64,000 nucleotides of DNA, taken from assembly GCA_035995885.1 (NCBI GenBank), contig DASYKC010000214.1, positions 1 to 64,000 on the forward strand. The letters run 5' to 3'. How positions within the stretch are numbered: position 1 is the first letter of the stretch; the number at the start of each line of letters is the position of its first letter. The translations under genes and the position numbers were made by a program. Positions 55,908 to 64,000 of this stretch are shown here, in pieces. Below the pieces are notes generated by a model that saw nothing but the letters and a program-made list of their open reading frames with translations, did not search any database and was not told the origin of the DNA. The stretch is from Schlegelella_A sp035995885 (GTDB lineage Bacteria > Pseudomonadota > Gammaproteobacteria > Burkholderiales > Burkholderiaceae_C).

Positions 55908-57521
55908 TCAGGTCACCGGCGCCGGGTTGAAGAGGACGAGCGCGTTGTGCAGGCCGATCCGCTCGGCACAGGTTCGCTTGCCGCTCGCGACCTCGAGCAG
56001 CATGCGGAACAGGACCCAGCCGGTCTCCTCGATGGTCGCATCGCCGTCGGCGATGGTGCCGGCGTTGAGGTCCATCAGGTCGTGCCAGCGGCGCGCCATG
56101 CCGCTCGTCGTCGCCACCTTGACGACCGGCGCTTCGGCGAGGCCGTAGGGCGTGCCGCGACCGGTGGTGAAGACGTGGACGTTCATGCCGGCGGCGAGCT
56201 GCAAGGTGCCGCAGATGAAGTCGCTCGCCGGCGTCGCCGCGTAGATCAGGCCGCTCGTCAGGCCCTTGTCGCGCAGCCGCTCGCCGGGGCCGAGGACGCC
56301 GACGATCGGCGCCGATCCCGACTTGACGATCGATCCCATCGCCTTCTCGACGATGTTGGCGAGGCCGCCCTTCTTGTTGCCCGGCGTCGTGTTGGCGCTG
56401 CGGTCGGCGCCGCCCTTGCCGAGGTAGGCGTCGTACCAGGCCATCTCGCGCACCATCGCCGCCGCGACCTCGGGCGTCGCCGCCCGCGCCGTGAGCTGGT
56501 CGATGCCGTCGCGCACCTCGGTGACCTCGGAGAACATCACTGTCGCGCCGGCGCGAACGAGCAGGTCGGTGCAGACGCCGACCGCAGGATTCGCGGTCGC
56601 GCCCGAGAAGGCGTCGCTGCCGCCGCACTGGACGCCGACGACGAGCGCCGCCGCCGGCACGGTCTCGCGCCGGCGCGCGTCCAGCCGCTCGAGGTGGACC
56701 GCCGCCGAGGCGAGGATCGAATCGATCATCGAGGCGAAGCCGATGTGTGCTTCGTCCTGGAGGCAGACGACGTCGAGGCCTGCGCCCGCGTCCGTCGGCT
56801 CGCCGCGCTCGTCGCGAATCTCGAACGATCCCGGCGGCAGCAGCCGCTCCGGCTGCAGCTTCTCGCAGCCGAGGCTCACGACCATGATCTCGCCGCCGAA
56901 GTTCGGGTTCTTGCTGATGTTGCGGAGCGTCCGGATCGGGATCTGCGCGTCGGGCGCGTCGATGGCGACGCCGCAGCCGTAGCCGTGCTCGAGGCCGACG
57001 ACGTCGTCGACGTTCGGATAGCGCGGCAGGAGCTCGGCCTTGATGCGCGCGACCGCGTGCTCGACGACGCCGGCGACGCACTGCACGGTCGTCGTGATGG
57101 CGAGGATGTTGCGCGTGCCGACGCTGCCGTCGGCGTTGCGAAAACCTTCGAAGGTGTAGCCGTCGAGCGGCGCGGATGGCGGCGCGCGCCGGGTCGCGAT
57201 CGGCAGGCCGTCGAGCGAGCGCGCCGCCGGCATCTTGAGGAGCCGCTCGTGCACCCAGCGGCCGGCGCCGATCGCCTCGGCGGCGTAGCCGATCGCGATG
57301 CCGTAGCGCACGACCGCCGCGCCGGCGTCGATGGCCGCGAGCGCGACCTTGTGGCCTTGCGGCACGCGCTCGACGAGGACGAGGCCCGAGGCGAGGACGG
57401 TGCCGGCGTCGAGACCGCCCTCGTTGGCGACGATGGCGACGTTGTCGCCCTCGGCCATGCGGATGGTGTGCGGCGCGCGGCCGCCCTTGGCGTTTGCGGC
57501 AATGGCGGCGGGGCTCGACAT
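55908..57521 (-). CDS. garD: Galactarate dehydratase (UxaA family)
   Basis: A 537-residue enzyme of the UxaA/GarD family, close to the length of GarD. The N-terminal SAF-like domain (about 15-110, MAEGDNVAIVANEGG) is followed by the large domain with GYGCGVAIDAPDAQ, QCGGSDAFSGATANP and FTTGRGTPYG. It would dehydrate D-galactarate to 5-keto-4-deoxy-D-glucarate; altronate dehydratase is the alternative. It diverges from a Bug-family receptor gene 58 bases away, which may deliver the sugar acid. The start is ATG at 57521. Confidence 0.85.
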   Translation of the reverse strand: MSSPAAIAANAKGGRAPHTIRMAEGDNVAIVANEGGLDAGTVLASGLVLVERVPQGHKVALAAIDAGAAVVRYGIAIGYAAEAIGAGRWVHERLLKMPAARSLDGLPIATRRAPPSAPLDGYTFEGFRNADGSVGTRNILAITTTVQCVAGVVEHAVARIKAELLPRYPNVDDVVGLEHGYGCGVAIDAPDAQIPIRTLRNISKNPNFGGEIMVVSLGCEKLQPERLLPPGSFEIRDERGEPTDAGAGLDVVCLQDEAHIGFASMIDSILASAAVHLERLDARRRETVPAAALVVGVQCGGSDAFSGATANPAVGVCTDLLVRAGATVMFSEVTEVRDGIDQLTARAATPEVAAAMVREMAWYDAYLGKGGADRSANTTPGNKKGGLANIVEKAMGSIVKSGSAPIVGVLGPGERLRDKGLTSGLIYAATPASDFICGTLQLAAGMNVHVFTTGRGTPYGLAEAPVVKVATTSGMARRWHDLMDLNAGTIADGDATIEETGWVLFRMLLEVASGKRTCAERIGLHNALVLFNPAPVT

Positions 57522-57579
57522 GGCGGAAAGTCTATGCCTCGCGCCGCGCGCCGGCCATCGCTCGCCTTCCGGAGACACC

Positions 57580-58551
57580 ATGACGATTTCCCGCCGCCGC
57601 TTCAGCCTCGCCGCGACCGGCGCCGCGTTCGCCCTGCCGGCCTGGAGCCAGGACAAGTGGCCGTCGAAGCCGATCGTCTACATCGTCCCCTTCCCCGCCG
57701 GCGGAACGACCGACATCCTGGCGCGCCTGATCGGCCAGAAGCTCGGCCCGGCGCTCGGCACGACGATCGTCGTCGACAACAAGGGCGGCGCCGGCGGCAG
57801 CGTCGGCTCGGAGATGGCGTCGCGCGCCGCGCCCGACGGCTACACGATCCTCGGCGGCACGATCAGCTCGCACGCGATCAACGTCAGCCTCTATCCCAAG
57901 ATCGGCTACGACCCGATCAAGTCGTTCGAGCCGATCACCTTGATCGGCACCAACCCGACGGTGCTCGTCGTCAACCAGGCGAGCCCGTACAGGACGCTGC
58001 AGGACGTGATCGCCGCCGGCAAGGCGAAGAAGCCGCTCACCGGCGCGTCGGCGGGAAGCGGCACGTCGCAGCATCTCTCGCTCGAGCTGCTCAAGGCCAA
58101 GGCCGGCATCGACATCACGCACATCCCGTACAAGGGCAGCGCGCCGGCGATCCAGGACGTCATGGCCGGCCAGGTCGACATGATGTTCGACACCACCGTC
58201 GTCGCCGGCCCGCACATCGAGAGCGGCAAGCTGCGCGCGCTCGCCGTCTCGTCGGCCAGGCGCGTCGCGAGCATGCCCAACGTGCCGACCGTCGCCGAGA
58301 GCGGCGTCCCCGGCTACGAGGTCGTCTCGTGGCAGGCGATCTACGCGCCGGCGGCAACGCCGAAGGCGATCGTCGACCGCCTGCACGGCGAGATCGCCAG
58401 GATCCTGGCGACCGCCGAGATGCAGGAGCGGCTCGCCAAGCTCGGCATGCAGGGCGCCGACATGACGCCGCAGCAGCTCGGCGCGTTTCAGAAGGCCGAG
58501 GTCGAGAAGTGGGCGGCGGTCATCAAGAACGCCAACATCAAGCTCGAGTGA
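57580..58551 (+). CDS. Bug/TctC-family tripartite tricarboxylate receptor
   Basis: A 323-residue periplasmic solute receptor with an N-terminal signal that resembles Tat (SRRRFSLAATG, cleavage near WSQ). Family signatures are YIVPFPAGGTTDILAR, VVDNKGGAGGSVG, HIPYKGSAPAIQD and DMMFDT. It lacks TctA/TctB genes nearby, typical of the expanded Bug family in Burkholderiales. GGAG precedes the ATG by six bases. The divergent galactarate dehydratase suggests a sugar-acid ligand, which is an inference. Confidence 0.9.
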   Translation: MTISRRRFSLAATGAAFALPAWSQDKWPSKPIVYIVPFPAGGTTDILARLIGQKLGPALGTTIVVDNKGGAGGSVGSEMASRAAPDGYTILGGTISSHAINVSLYPKIGYDPIKSFEPITLIGTNPTVLVVNQASPYRTLQDVIAAGKAKKPLTGASAGSGTSQHLSLELLKAKAGIDITHIPYKGSAPAIQDVMAGQVDMMFDTTVVAGPHIESGKLRALAVSSARRVASMPNVPTVAESGVPGYEVVSWQAIYAPAATPKAIVDRLHGEIARILATAEMQERLAKLGMQGADMTPQQLGAFQKAEVEKWAAVIKNANIKLE

Positions 58552-58578
58552 GACGGCGGTGCGCCGGGGTCGGGCACG

Positions 58579-58594
58579 CTGCCTCGCGAGGCAG
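58579..58594. terminator. Palindrome between convergent Bug and ArsR genes
   Basis: CTGCCTC-GC-GAGGCAG is a perfect 16-base palindrome in the 57-base gap between convergent genes. It may terminate both transcripts, though no T-tract follows. Confidence 0.45.
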
Positions 58595-58608
58595 TGCGCC
58601 GCGCGGGC

Positions 58609-59304
58609 TCAGGCCGCGAACGCGGCGCGCAGCGCCTGCTCGCCGCGCGGCGTGAAGACGACGACGCGCGAGTCCTTGGCGCGGCTCGCCCAGCGCAGCG
58701 CGTAGAGGCGATCGAGCAACGCCGCGCCGAGCGCGCCGCCGAGATGGTGGCGGCGCTCGCCCCAGTCGAGGCACGGCCGGCAGAACGTGCGCCGCTCGCG
58801 CGCGGCGCATGCCGGATCGATGCCGAAGGCGGCGAGGCCGGCGGCGCCGGCGTTGGTCAGGAAGAGGCTGCCGCCGCGGTCGGCGAGCCAGCCGCGCGCG
58901 AGCAGACCGTCGTAGGCGAGGACGCCGAGCGCACCGGCGAGATGGTCGTAGCAGACGCGCGCCTTCCGCAGCGCCGGCTCGCGCGGCCCGGTGACGAGGC
59001 GGAGCGCGCCGGTGCGAAAGGCGACGCCCATCAGCGACTCGAGCAGCCGCGCGACGTCGGCGCCGGCGAGGCGAAAGTAGCGGTGCCGCCCCTGGGCCGC
59101 GACGGTGAGGAGGCCGGCGTCGACGAGCTTGGCGAGGTGCGCGCTGGCCGTCTGCTTGGTGACGCCGGCGACGCCGGCGAGCTCGGTCGCGGTGAGCGCC
59201 CGGTCGGCGAGCAGCGCGGTCAGGATCTCGGCGCGCGCCGGGTCGCCGATCAGGCCGGCGACGCGGGCGATGTTCGGCCCGTCCTTGTTCGGCCCGTCTT
59301 TCAT
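58609..59304 (-). CDS. ArsR-type HTH transcriptional regulator
   Basis: A 231-residue regulator. The winged helix-turn-helix spans about 10-80, with GDPARAEILTALLADRALTATELA and TKQTASAHLAKLVDAGLL, as in ArsR proteins. The C-terminal 140 residues are an unusual extension with C-x2-R-x4-C-x2-C-like Cys pairs (DPACAARERRTFCRPC), which might bind metal or a small molecule. It diverges from a NIPSNAP gene 74 bases away, whose promoter it may control. Confidence 0.85.
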   Translation of the reverse strand: MKDGPNKDGPNIARVAGLIGDPARAEILTALLADRALTATELAGVAGVTKQTASAHLAKLVDAGLLTVAAQGRHRYFRLAGADVARLLESLMGVAFRTGALRLVTGPREPALRKARVCYDHLAGALGVLAYDGLLARGWLADRGGSLFLTNAGAAGLAAFGIDPACAARERRTFCRPCLDWGERRHHLGGALGAALLDRLYALRWASRAKDSRVVVFTPRGEQALRAAFAA

Positions 59305-59377
59305 CGTTCGATCGTAGCCGAACCATTGCGGCCGCGATCGGCGCTATGGTGGGCCGACTTGCCAGCACGACGACGCC

Positions 59378-59734
59378 ATGGCCATCACCTGCTTCATTCG
59401 CTACCGCATCGACCCGTTCCAGCGCGAGGCCTTCGCCGCGTACGCCGCCGCCTGGGCCGGCATCATCCCGCGCTGCGGCGGCCACCTCGTCGGCTACTTC
59501 CTGCCGCACGAGGGAACGAACGACATCGCCTGGGGCCTGATCGCTTTCGATTCGCTCGCCGCCTACGAGGCGTACCGGGCGCGCCTCAAGGCCGACCCGG
59601 CCGGGCGCGAGAACTTCGCCCTCGCCCGGGCCGGGCGCTTCATCCTGAGCGAGAAGCGCAGTTTCCTCGAGACCGTCGACGCGACCTTCGGCGTCGCCGC
59701 GCATCCGGCTGCGACGGCGCCGCCGGCAGCTTGA
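59378..59734 (+). CDS. NIPSNAP-family protein
   Basis: A 118-residue protein of the NIPSNAP/EthD-like ferredoxin-fold family: ITCFIRYRIDPFQREAFAAY, then CGGHLVGYFLPHEGTNDIAW and the ESLAAYEAYRARL-like helix (here DSLAAYEAYRARL). These are small dimeric cytoplasmic proteins, often with no known substrate. A short Ala/Pro tail closes it. The divergent ArsR gene suggests ligand-controlled expression. No ribosome site is strong; the start ATG follows GACGCC. Confidence 0.86.
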   Translation: MAITCFIRYRIDPFQREAFAAYAAAWAGIIPRCGGHLVGYFLPHEGTNDIAWGLIAFDSLAAYEAYRARLKADPAGRENFALARAGRFILSEKRSFLETVDATFGVAAHPAATAPPAA

Positions 59735-59875
59735 GGCCGCGCCGACGCGATGTGGGGCCGGCCGGCAACCGCGTCAGGCGGCGCCGCCCGCCGCGCGAAA
59801 ACCCCGGCTGCAGCGTGGTCGCCTTTGTGATGTGATGGCGCGACGCGGCGGGTCGGCCGCCGCAGGGAGAAGCCC

Positions 59876-61027
59876 GTGCGCGTCGCCTCGCTCGCCGTTC
59901 TGGTCGCCGCCTTGGTCGCGGGTTGCGCCGCGGCCCCGCCGCAAGCGCCGCCCGATTCGCTGTTCGCCGATCGCCTGTTCGCACCGCCGCGCGAACCGAT
60001 CCGCACCGACATCTTCGCGATGAGCGACGCGATGCGTCGCTACCTGACGGTCGACATCGCCGACCAGATCCGGATGAATGGCGCGCAGCTCGGCCTCGTC
60101 GACGCGCTGCAGAAGCACGCGCAGCTCAAGCTGGAGTACGACGCGGGTCGAACCAAGGACGCGGCCGCGACCTTCGCGAGCCGCACCGGCAACTGCCTGT
60201 CGCTGGTGATCATGACGGCCGCGTTCGCGAAGGAGCTGGGTCTGCCGGTCGCCTACCAGAGCGCGTACCTCGACGAGTCGTGGAGCCGCACCGGCAACCT
60301 GCTTATCTCGAGCGGCCACGTCAACGTGACGCTGGGACGACGCCTGTTCGACTTCAAGACACCGCGCGACCGCGGCCCGATGACCATCGACTTCCTGCCG
60401 CCGGAAGCGATCAGCGGTCTGCGCTCGCGCGACATCGGCGAGGCGACCATCGTCGCGATGTACGCGAACAACCGCGCCGCCGAGGCGCTCGCCGACGGCC
60501 GCCTCGACGACGCCTATGCCTGGGCCGCCGCGAGCGTGCGCAGCGACCCTACCTTCGCCGGTGGCTACAACACGCTCGGCGTCGTCTACCTGCGCCACGG
60601 CAATTTCGCCGAGGCCGAGCGCAGCTTCGTGCGCGTCCTCGACGACGACGCGAAGGACACCCGGGCGCTCGCCAACCTCGCCGAGACCTATGGCCGGCAA
60701 GGGCGCAGCGGCGACGCCGAGGCGACGCGGCGGCGCCTGGCGGCGCTCGAGACCTATCCGCCGTTCCACTTCTTCGATCTCGGCATGGCGGCGATGCGGC
60801 GCGAGGACTGGCGCGCCGCGCGCGAGCTGTTCGCGCGCGAGGTCGCGCGCGCCGACGGCAACCACGAGTTCCACTTCTGGCTCGGCGTCGCCGACTGGCG
60901 TCTCGGCGAGGAATCGGCGGCGATGCGCCACCTGGCGCTGGCGATCGACAACAGCGTGACGCGCGACCAGCACCAGCTGTACGCCGCCAAGCTGGCCTGG
61001 CTGCAGGCGCATCGGCAGCCGCACTAG
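59876..61027 (+). CDS. Lipoprotein with transglutaminase-like and TPR domains
   Basis: A 383-residue lipoprotein (lipobox LVAGC, Cys17). Residues 60-190 contain ASRTGNCLSLVIMTAAFAKELG, the Cys region of a transglutaminase-like (cysteine peptidase fold) domain, and a later SGHVNVTLGRRLFDFK with a candidate His. TPR repeats follow from about 200 to 375 (GGYNTLGVVYLRHGNFAEAER). The GTG start at 59876 has AGGGAGA upstream. It precedes pcm by 28 bases, so they may be co-transcribed. The substrate is unknown. Confidence 0.78.
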   Translation: MRVASLAVLVAALVAGCAAAPPQAPPDSLFADRLFAPPREPIRTDIFAMSDAMRRYLTVDIADQIRMNGAQLGLVDALQKHAQLKLEYDAGRTKDAAATFASRTGNCLSLVIMTAAFAKELGLPVAYQSAYLDESWSRTGNLLISSGHVNVTLGRRLFDFKTPRDRGPMTIDFLPPEAISGLRSRDIGEATIVAMYANNRAAEALADGRLDDAYAWAAASVRSDPTFAGGYNTLGVVYLRHGNFAEAERSFVRVLDDDAKDTRALANLAETYGRQGRSGDAEATRRRLAALETYPPFHFFDLGMAAMRREDWRAARELFAREVARADGNHEFHFWLGVADWRLGEESAAMRHLALAIDNSVTRDQHQLYAAKLAWLQAHRQPH

Positions 61028-61055
61028 GGCGCGACGCGCGAGCGAGGATGCGGCG

Positions 61056-61730
61056 ATGGGCGAAGACGACGCGCTCGCCGAGAGGCGCCGGGCGATGGTC
61101 GACCTGCAGGTCGCCGCGCGCGGCATCCGCGACCCGGCGCTTCTCGCCGCGATGCGGCGCGTGCCGCGCCACGAGTTCGTCGACGCGGCGCTGGCGCGCG
61201 AGGCCTACGACGACACGCCGTTGCCGATCGAGGCCGGGCAGACGATCTCGCAGCCCTACATCGTCGCGCTGATGATCGAGGCAGCGCGGCTCGATTCGCG
61301 CGACCGCGTCCTCGAGGTCGGTGCCGGCTCGGGCTACGCGAGCGCGGTCGCGAGCCGGCTCGCCGCGCACATCGACGCGATCGAGCGCCATCCGCGCCTG
61401 GTCGCGCTCGCGCGCGAGCGGCTGGCGCGGCTCGGCTACGCCAACGTCGACGTTCGCGAAGGCGACGGCAGCGTCGGCTGGCGCGCCGGCGCGCCCTACG
61501 ACGCGATCCTCGTCGCCGCCGGCGGCCCGCGCATCCCCGAGGCGCTGCGCGAGCAGCTCGCGCCGGGCGGCAGGCTCGTCATGCCGGTCGGCGGCGAGCA
61601 CGGCGCGCAGCGCCTGGTCCGGCTCGAGCGCGCTGCCGACGGGCGCTTCCGCGAGAGCGACCTCGGCGGCGTGATGTTCGTTCCGCTCGTCGGCGCGCAG
61701 GGCTGGAGCGCCGGCCCGGACAAGCCCTGA
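61056..61730 (+). CDS. pcm: Protein-L-isoaspartate O-methyltransferase
   Basis: A 224-residue SAM-dependent enzyme that methylates isoaspartyl residues in damaged proteins for repair. Signatures are VPRHEFVD, PLPIEAGQTISQPYIVALM near residue 65 and the SAM loop VLEVGAGSGYASA near 93. It is slightly longer than E. coli Pcm because of an N-terminal charged segment. The family is often a stationary-phase gene; here it follows a lipoprotein gene and precedes a TRAP transporter operon after 110 bases. Confidence 0.93.
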   Translation: MGEDDALAERRRAMVDLQVAARGIRDPALLAAMRRVPRHEFVDAALAREAYDDTPLPIEAGQTISQPYIVALMIEAARLDSRDRVLEVGAGSGYASAVASRLAAHIDAIERHPRLVALARERLARLGYANVDVREGDGSVGWRAGAPYDAILVAAGGPRIPEALREQLAPGGRLVMPVGGEHGAQRLVRLERAADGRFRESDLGGVMFVPLVGAQGWSAGPDKP

Positions 61731-61840
61731 CGCCGCGCCGACGCGGCTCCAGACAAACCCCCTGCCCGCTGCGGCGCGGGCCGGGCAGAGTCGGGAGCCC
61801 GCCGCGCGCCCGTCGCGGCATCCACTCGAGAAGCGCAGCC

Positions 61841-62815
61841 ATGAATCGCCGCACCTCCTTCCTGTTCGCGTCGCTCGCCCTCTCGGCGGCCCTCTTCGTC
61901 CCGCACGCGGCGCGCGCGCAGGAGACGACGCTGCGCCTCGTCAGCGCTTTCGCCGAGAACGGCATCTACGTCGTCCACCTGCAGAAGTGGCTCGAGAAGT
62001 TCAACGCCGAAGGCAAGGGCACGCTGCAGATCAACTTCATCGGCGGTCCGAAGGCGATCCCGACCTTCGAGGCAGGCAACGCCGTCAAGACCGGCGTCGT
62101 CGACATGGCGCTCGCGACCGGCGCCTTCTACACCAACGTCATGCCCGAGGCCGACTTCCTGAAGCTCGCCCAGATCCCGGTCGCCGAGCAACGCCGGAAC
62201 GGCGCCTTCGCGGCGATCAACGACCTCTGGATGCAGAAGGGCCACATGGTCTACCTGGCGCGGATGGTCGAGAACCAGCCGTTCCACCTCTACCTCAACA
62301 AGAAGGTCGACAAGCCCGACCTCACCGGCCTGAAGATCCGCATCACGCCGGTCTACCGCGACTTCTTCGCCGCGCTCGGCGCCAACGTCGTGACGACGCC
62401 GCCGGGCGAGGTCTATTCCGCGCTCGAGCGGAACGTCGTCGACGGCTACGGCTGGCCGATCGGCGGCATCTTCGACCTCAACTGGAACGAGAAGACGAAG
62501 TACCGCGTCGACCCGGGCTTCTACGACGCCGAGGTCTCGATCGTCATGAACCTCGACGCCTACCAGCGCCTGACGCCGAAGCAGAAGGCCTTTCTCGACA
62601 AGCAGGCGCTCGCGCTCGAGGCGATGAACACCTTCTGGACGACCTATGGCAAGGACGAGACGGCGCGCCAGGACAAGGCCGGCATCCAGGCGATCAGGTT
62701 CGACGCCGCCGGCGCCAAGGCCTTCGTCGACAAGGCCTACGACGCCGGCTGGGCCGGGGCGATGAAGGCCAACCCCGAGTTCGCGAAGAAGCTGAAGACG
62801 CTGACCTCGAAGTGA
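61841..62815 (+). CDS. dctP: TRAP transporter substrate-binding protein (DctP family)
   Basis: A 324-residue periplasmic receptor for a sodium-driven TRAP transporter. It has a signal peptide (1-26, cleavage near ARA-QE) and the typical motifs FIGGPKAIPTFEAGNAVKTG, KKVDKPDLTGLKIRITP and the family Arg in KIRIT that grips a carboxylate. It probably binds an organic acid; the exact ligand cannot be read. The next gene (small permease) starts with a GTG overlapping the stop codon. It is the first gene of the operon. Confidence 0.92.
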   Translation: MNRRTSFLFASLALSAALFVPHAARAQETTLRLVSAFAENGIYVVHLQKWLEKFNAEGKGTLQINFIGGPKAIPTFEAGNAVKTGVVDMALATGAFYTNVMPEADFLKLAQIPVAEQRRNGAFAAINDLWMQKGHMVYLARMVENQPFHLYLNKKVDKPDLTGLKIRITPVYRDFFAALGANVVTTPPGEVYSALERNVVDGYGWPIGGIFDLNWNEKTKYRVDPGFYDAEVSIVMNLDAYQRLTPKQKAFLDKQALALEAMNTFWTTYGKDETARQDKAGIQAIRFDAAGAKAFVDKAYDAGWAGAMKANPEFAKKLKTLTSK

Positions 62816-63354
62816 AGACCGACGGCGCGGCGGCGCTCGAGGCCGGCTTCGGCGCGCTCATCGAGGGCCTCGCGTTCGTCGCCAGCATCGCCCTGCTGGC
62901 GATGGTCGCGATCATCTGCGCCGACGTGCTGACGCGAAACGTCGCGATCCCCGGCCTGCCGCGGGGCGTCGCCTGGAGCAACGAGGTCTCGGAGCTGCTG
63001 CTCTACGCGATCACCCTGCTCGCCGCGCCGTGGCTCCTGCGCGAAGGCCGCCACATCCGCGTCGACATCGTCCTGCGCGCGTTGCCGAAGCCCGCCGCCT
63101 ACGCCTGCGAATGGTTCGCCGACGTGCTCGGCCTCGTCTCATGCGTCTGGCTCGTCGTCTACGGCGCATCGGCGGCGCTGAAGAGCTGGCAGAGCGACGC
63201 GCAGTCGATCAAGACGCTGGTGATGCCGGAGTGGTGGTTCCTCGCACCGCTGCCAGTCTGCTTCGCGCTCCTCGCGATCGAGTTCATGTTCCGGATGCGC
63301 CGCCTCGCCCGCGCCGAGATCGGCCCGCGCGACGACGCGGTGAGCGCGGCGTGA
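62812..63354 (+). CDS. dctQ: TRAP transporter small permease (DctQ family)
   Basis: A 180-residue membrane protein with four helices (about 17-40, 58-75, 95-118, 135-155). The motif ITLLAAPWLLREGRHIRVDI matches the TRAP small permease family. The start is GTG at 62812, overlapping the stop of the receptor gene (GTGA). The large permease gene begins ten bases after its stop codon. It is needed with DctM for sodium-coupled uptake. The frame is open further upstream but only as a shadow of dctP. Confidence 0.9.
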   Translation: MKTDGAAALEAGFGALIEGLAFVASIALLAMVAIICADVLTRNVAIPGLPRGVAWSNEVSELLLYAITLLAAPWLLREGRHIRVDIVLRALPKPAAYACEWFADVLGLVSCVWLVVYGASAALKSWQSDAQSIKTLVMPEWWFLAPLPVCFALLAIEFMFRMRRLARAEIGPRDDAVSAA

Positions 63355-63364
63355 GGGGCGCCGC

Positions 63365-64000
63365 GTGATCGGCTGGGTCGGCGCGGCGTGGCTCCTGCTC
63401 GCTGGCTCGACGGTGCTGCTCTTTCTCGGCCTGCCGGTCGCGTTCTCGTTCCTCGCCATCAACCTGCTCGGCGCCTGGCTCTGGCTCGGCGGCGAGCCGG
63501 GCCTGGCCCAGCTCGCGCGCAACAGCGTCAGCTCGGTGATGAGCTTCTCGCTGACGCCGATCCCGCTCTTCGTCCTGATGGGCGAGGTGCTGTTCCACAC
63601 CGGCCTGGCGGTCAAGGTGATCGACGGCATCGAGCGGCTGATCGCGCAGGTGCCGGGGCGGCTCGCGGTCGTCGCCGTGGTCGCCGGCACGGTCTTCTCG
63701 GCGATCTCCGGATCGACGATCGCGACGACGGCGATGCTCGGCTCGCTGATGGTGCCGGTGATGCTCGCGCGCGGCTATCACCCGACGCTCGCGACCGGCC
63801 CGGTGATGGCGATCGGCGCCGTCGACATGCTGATCCCGCCGTCGGCGCTGACCGTGCTGCTCGGGTCGCTCTCGGGCATCTCGATCTCGAAGCTGCTCAT
63901 CGGCGGCGTCGTTCCGGGGCTCGTCCTGGCGCTGGCCTTCGTCGCCTGGATCATCGTCCGCGTCCGCATGAAGCCGAGCCTGGCGCCGAACGCGCCGCTC
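63365..64000 (+). CDS. dctM: TRAP transporter large permease (DctM family), 3'-truncated
   Basis: The first 212 codons of the large transmembrane subunit; the frame stays open to the right edge. It starts VIGWVGAAWLLLAGS at a GTG (63365) ten bases after dctQ. The family signatures FVLMGEVLFHTGLA, FSAISGSTIATTAMLGSLMVP and AVDMLIPPSALTVLLGSLS are present. The complete protein would be about 420-440 residues with a dozen helices. Confidence 0.92.
   Translation, partial: MIGWVGAAWLLLAGSTVLLFLGLPVAFSFLAINLLGAWLWLGGEPGLAQLARNSVSSVMSFSLTPIPLFVLMGEVLFHTGLAVKVIDGIERLIAQVPGRLAVVAVVAGTVFSAISGSTIATTAMLGSLMVPVMLARGYHPTLATGPVMAIGAVDMLIPPSALTVLLGSLSGISISKLLIGGVVPGLVLALAFVAWIIVRVRMKPSLAPNAPL

Overview
The window is very GC-rich (G or C at nearly every third codon position), densely coded on both strands and free of rRNA, tRNA and insertion sequences. 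A hemE-priA neighbourhood, a Bug/TctC-type solute receptor and a glycerol ABC transporter with its DUF2160 subunit suggest a betaproteobacterium, probably in Burkholderiales. This is an inference from gene content, not from a marker gene.

Layout. 1-3.8 kb: 3' part of a glycerol-type ABC transporter operon (permeases, DUF2160 protein, binding protein), closed by a strong terminator. 3.8-8.6 kb: an unknown protein, a lemA/TPM/TPM/TPR operon on the minus strand, an N-formylglutamate amidohydrolase and a DUF4326 protein. 8.6-15.5 kb: cysK-creB-creC (minus), then hemE and priA (plus), separated by an intergenic region with three DnaA-box-like sites. 15.5-19.4 kb: UPF0149, PaaI thioesterase, GAF protein, methylmalonate-semialdehyde dehydrogenase and a secreted protein. 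19.5-22.7 kb: a nitrate/sulfonate-type ABC importer interrupted by a small opposite-strand secreted-protein gene. 22.8-26 kb: a trypsin-like protease, an FHA-domain membrane protein and an SDR.

26.1-34.7 kb is the most unusual part. Read on the minus strand, it holds rlpA, a SLOG-like sensor protein, a caspase-like protease and an 1883-residue protein that joins two alpha/beta-hydrolase modules, a CHAT protease domain and a helical C-terminus. I read the last three as a candidate protease/lipase signalling or conflict system; its function is inferred from architecture only.

34.9-41.3 kb: amidohydrolase, glycosyltransferase, OmpA-type lipoprotein, a small membrane protein, CsbD and a UvrD-like helicase. 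41.4-49.7 kb: two GGDEF proteins, two small membrane proteins, a wax-ester-synthase/DGAT with a histone-H1-like tail, a gentisate-dioxygenase-like cupin protein, and an isolated pair of gp19-type tail-tube proteins. 49.9-55.9 kb: a stress block with cardiolipin-synthase-like PLD, large catalase, glycine-zipper protein, GlsB and two Hsp20 proteins. 55.9-64 kb: galactarate dehydratase beside a Bug receptor, ArsR/NIPSNAP pair, a TPR lipoprotein, Pcm and a TRAP transporter operon that runs off the right edge.

Starts were chosen from ribosome-binding sites, stop/start overlaps and family length. Where these disagree, the entry says so.
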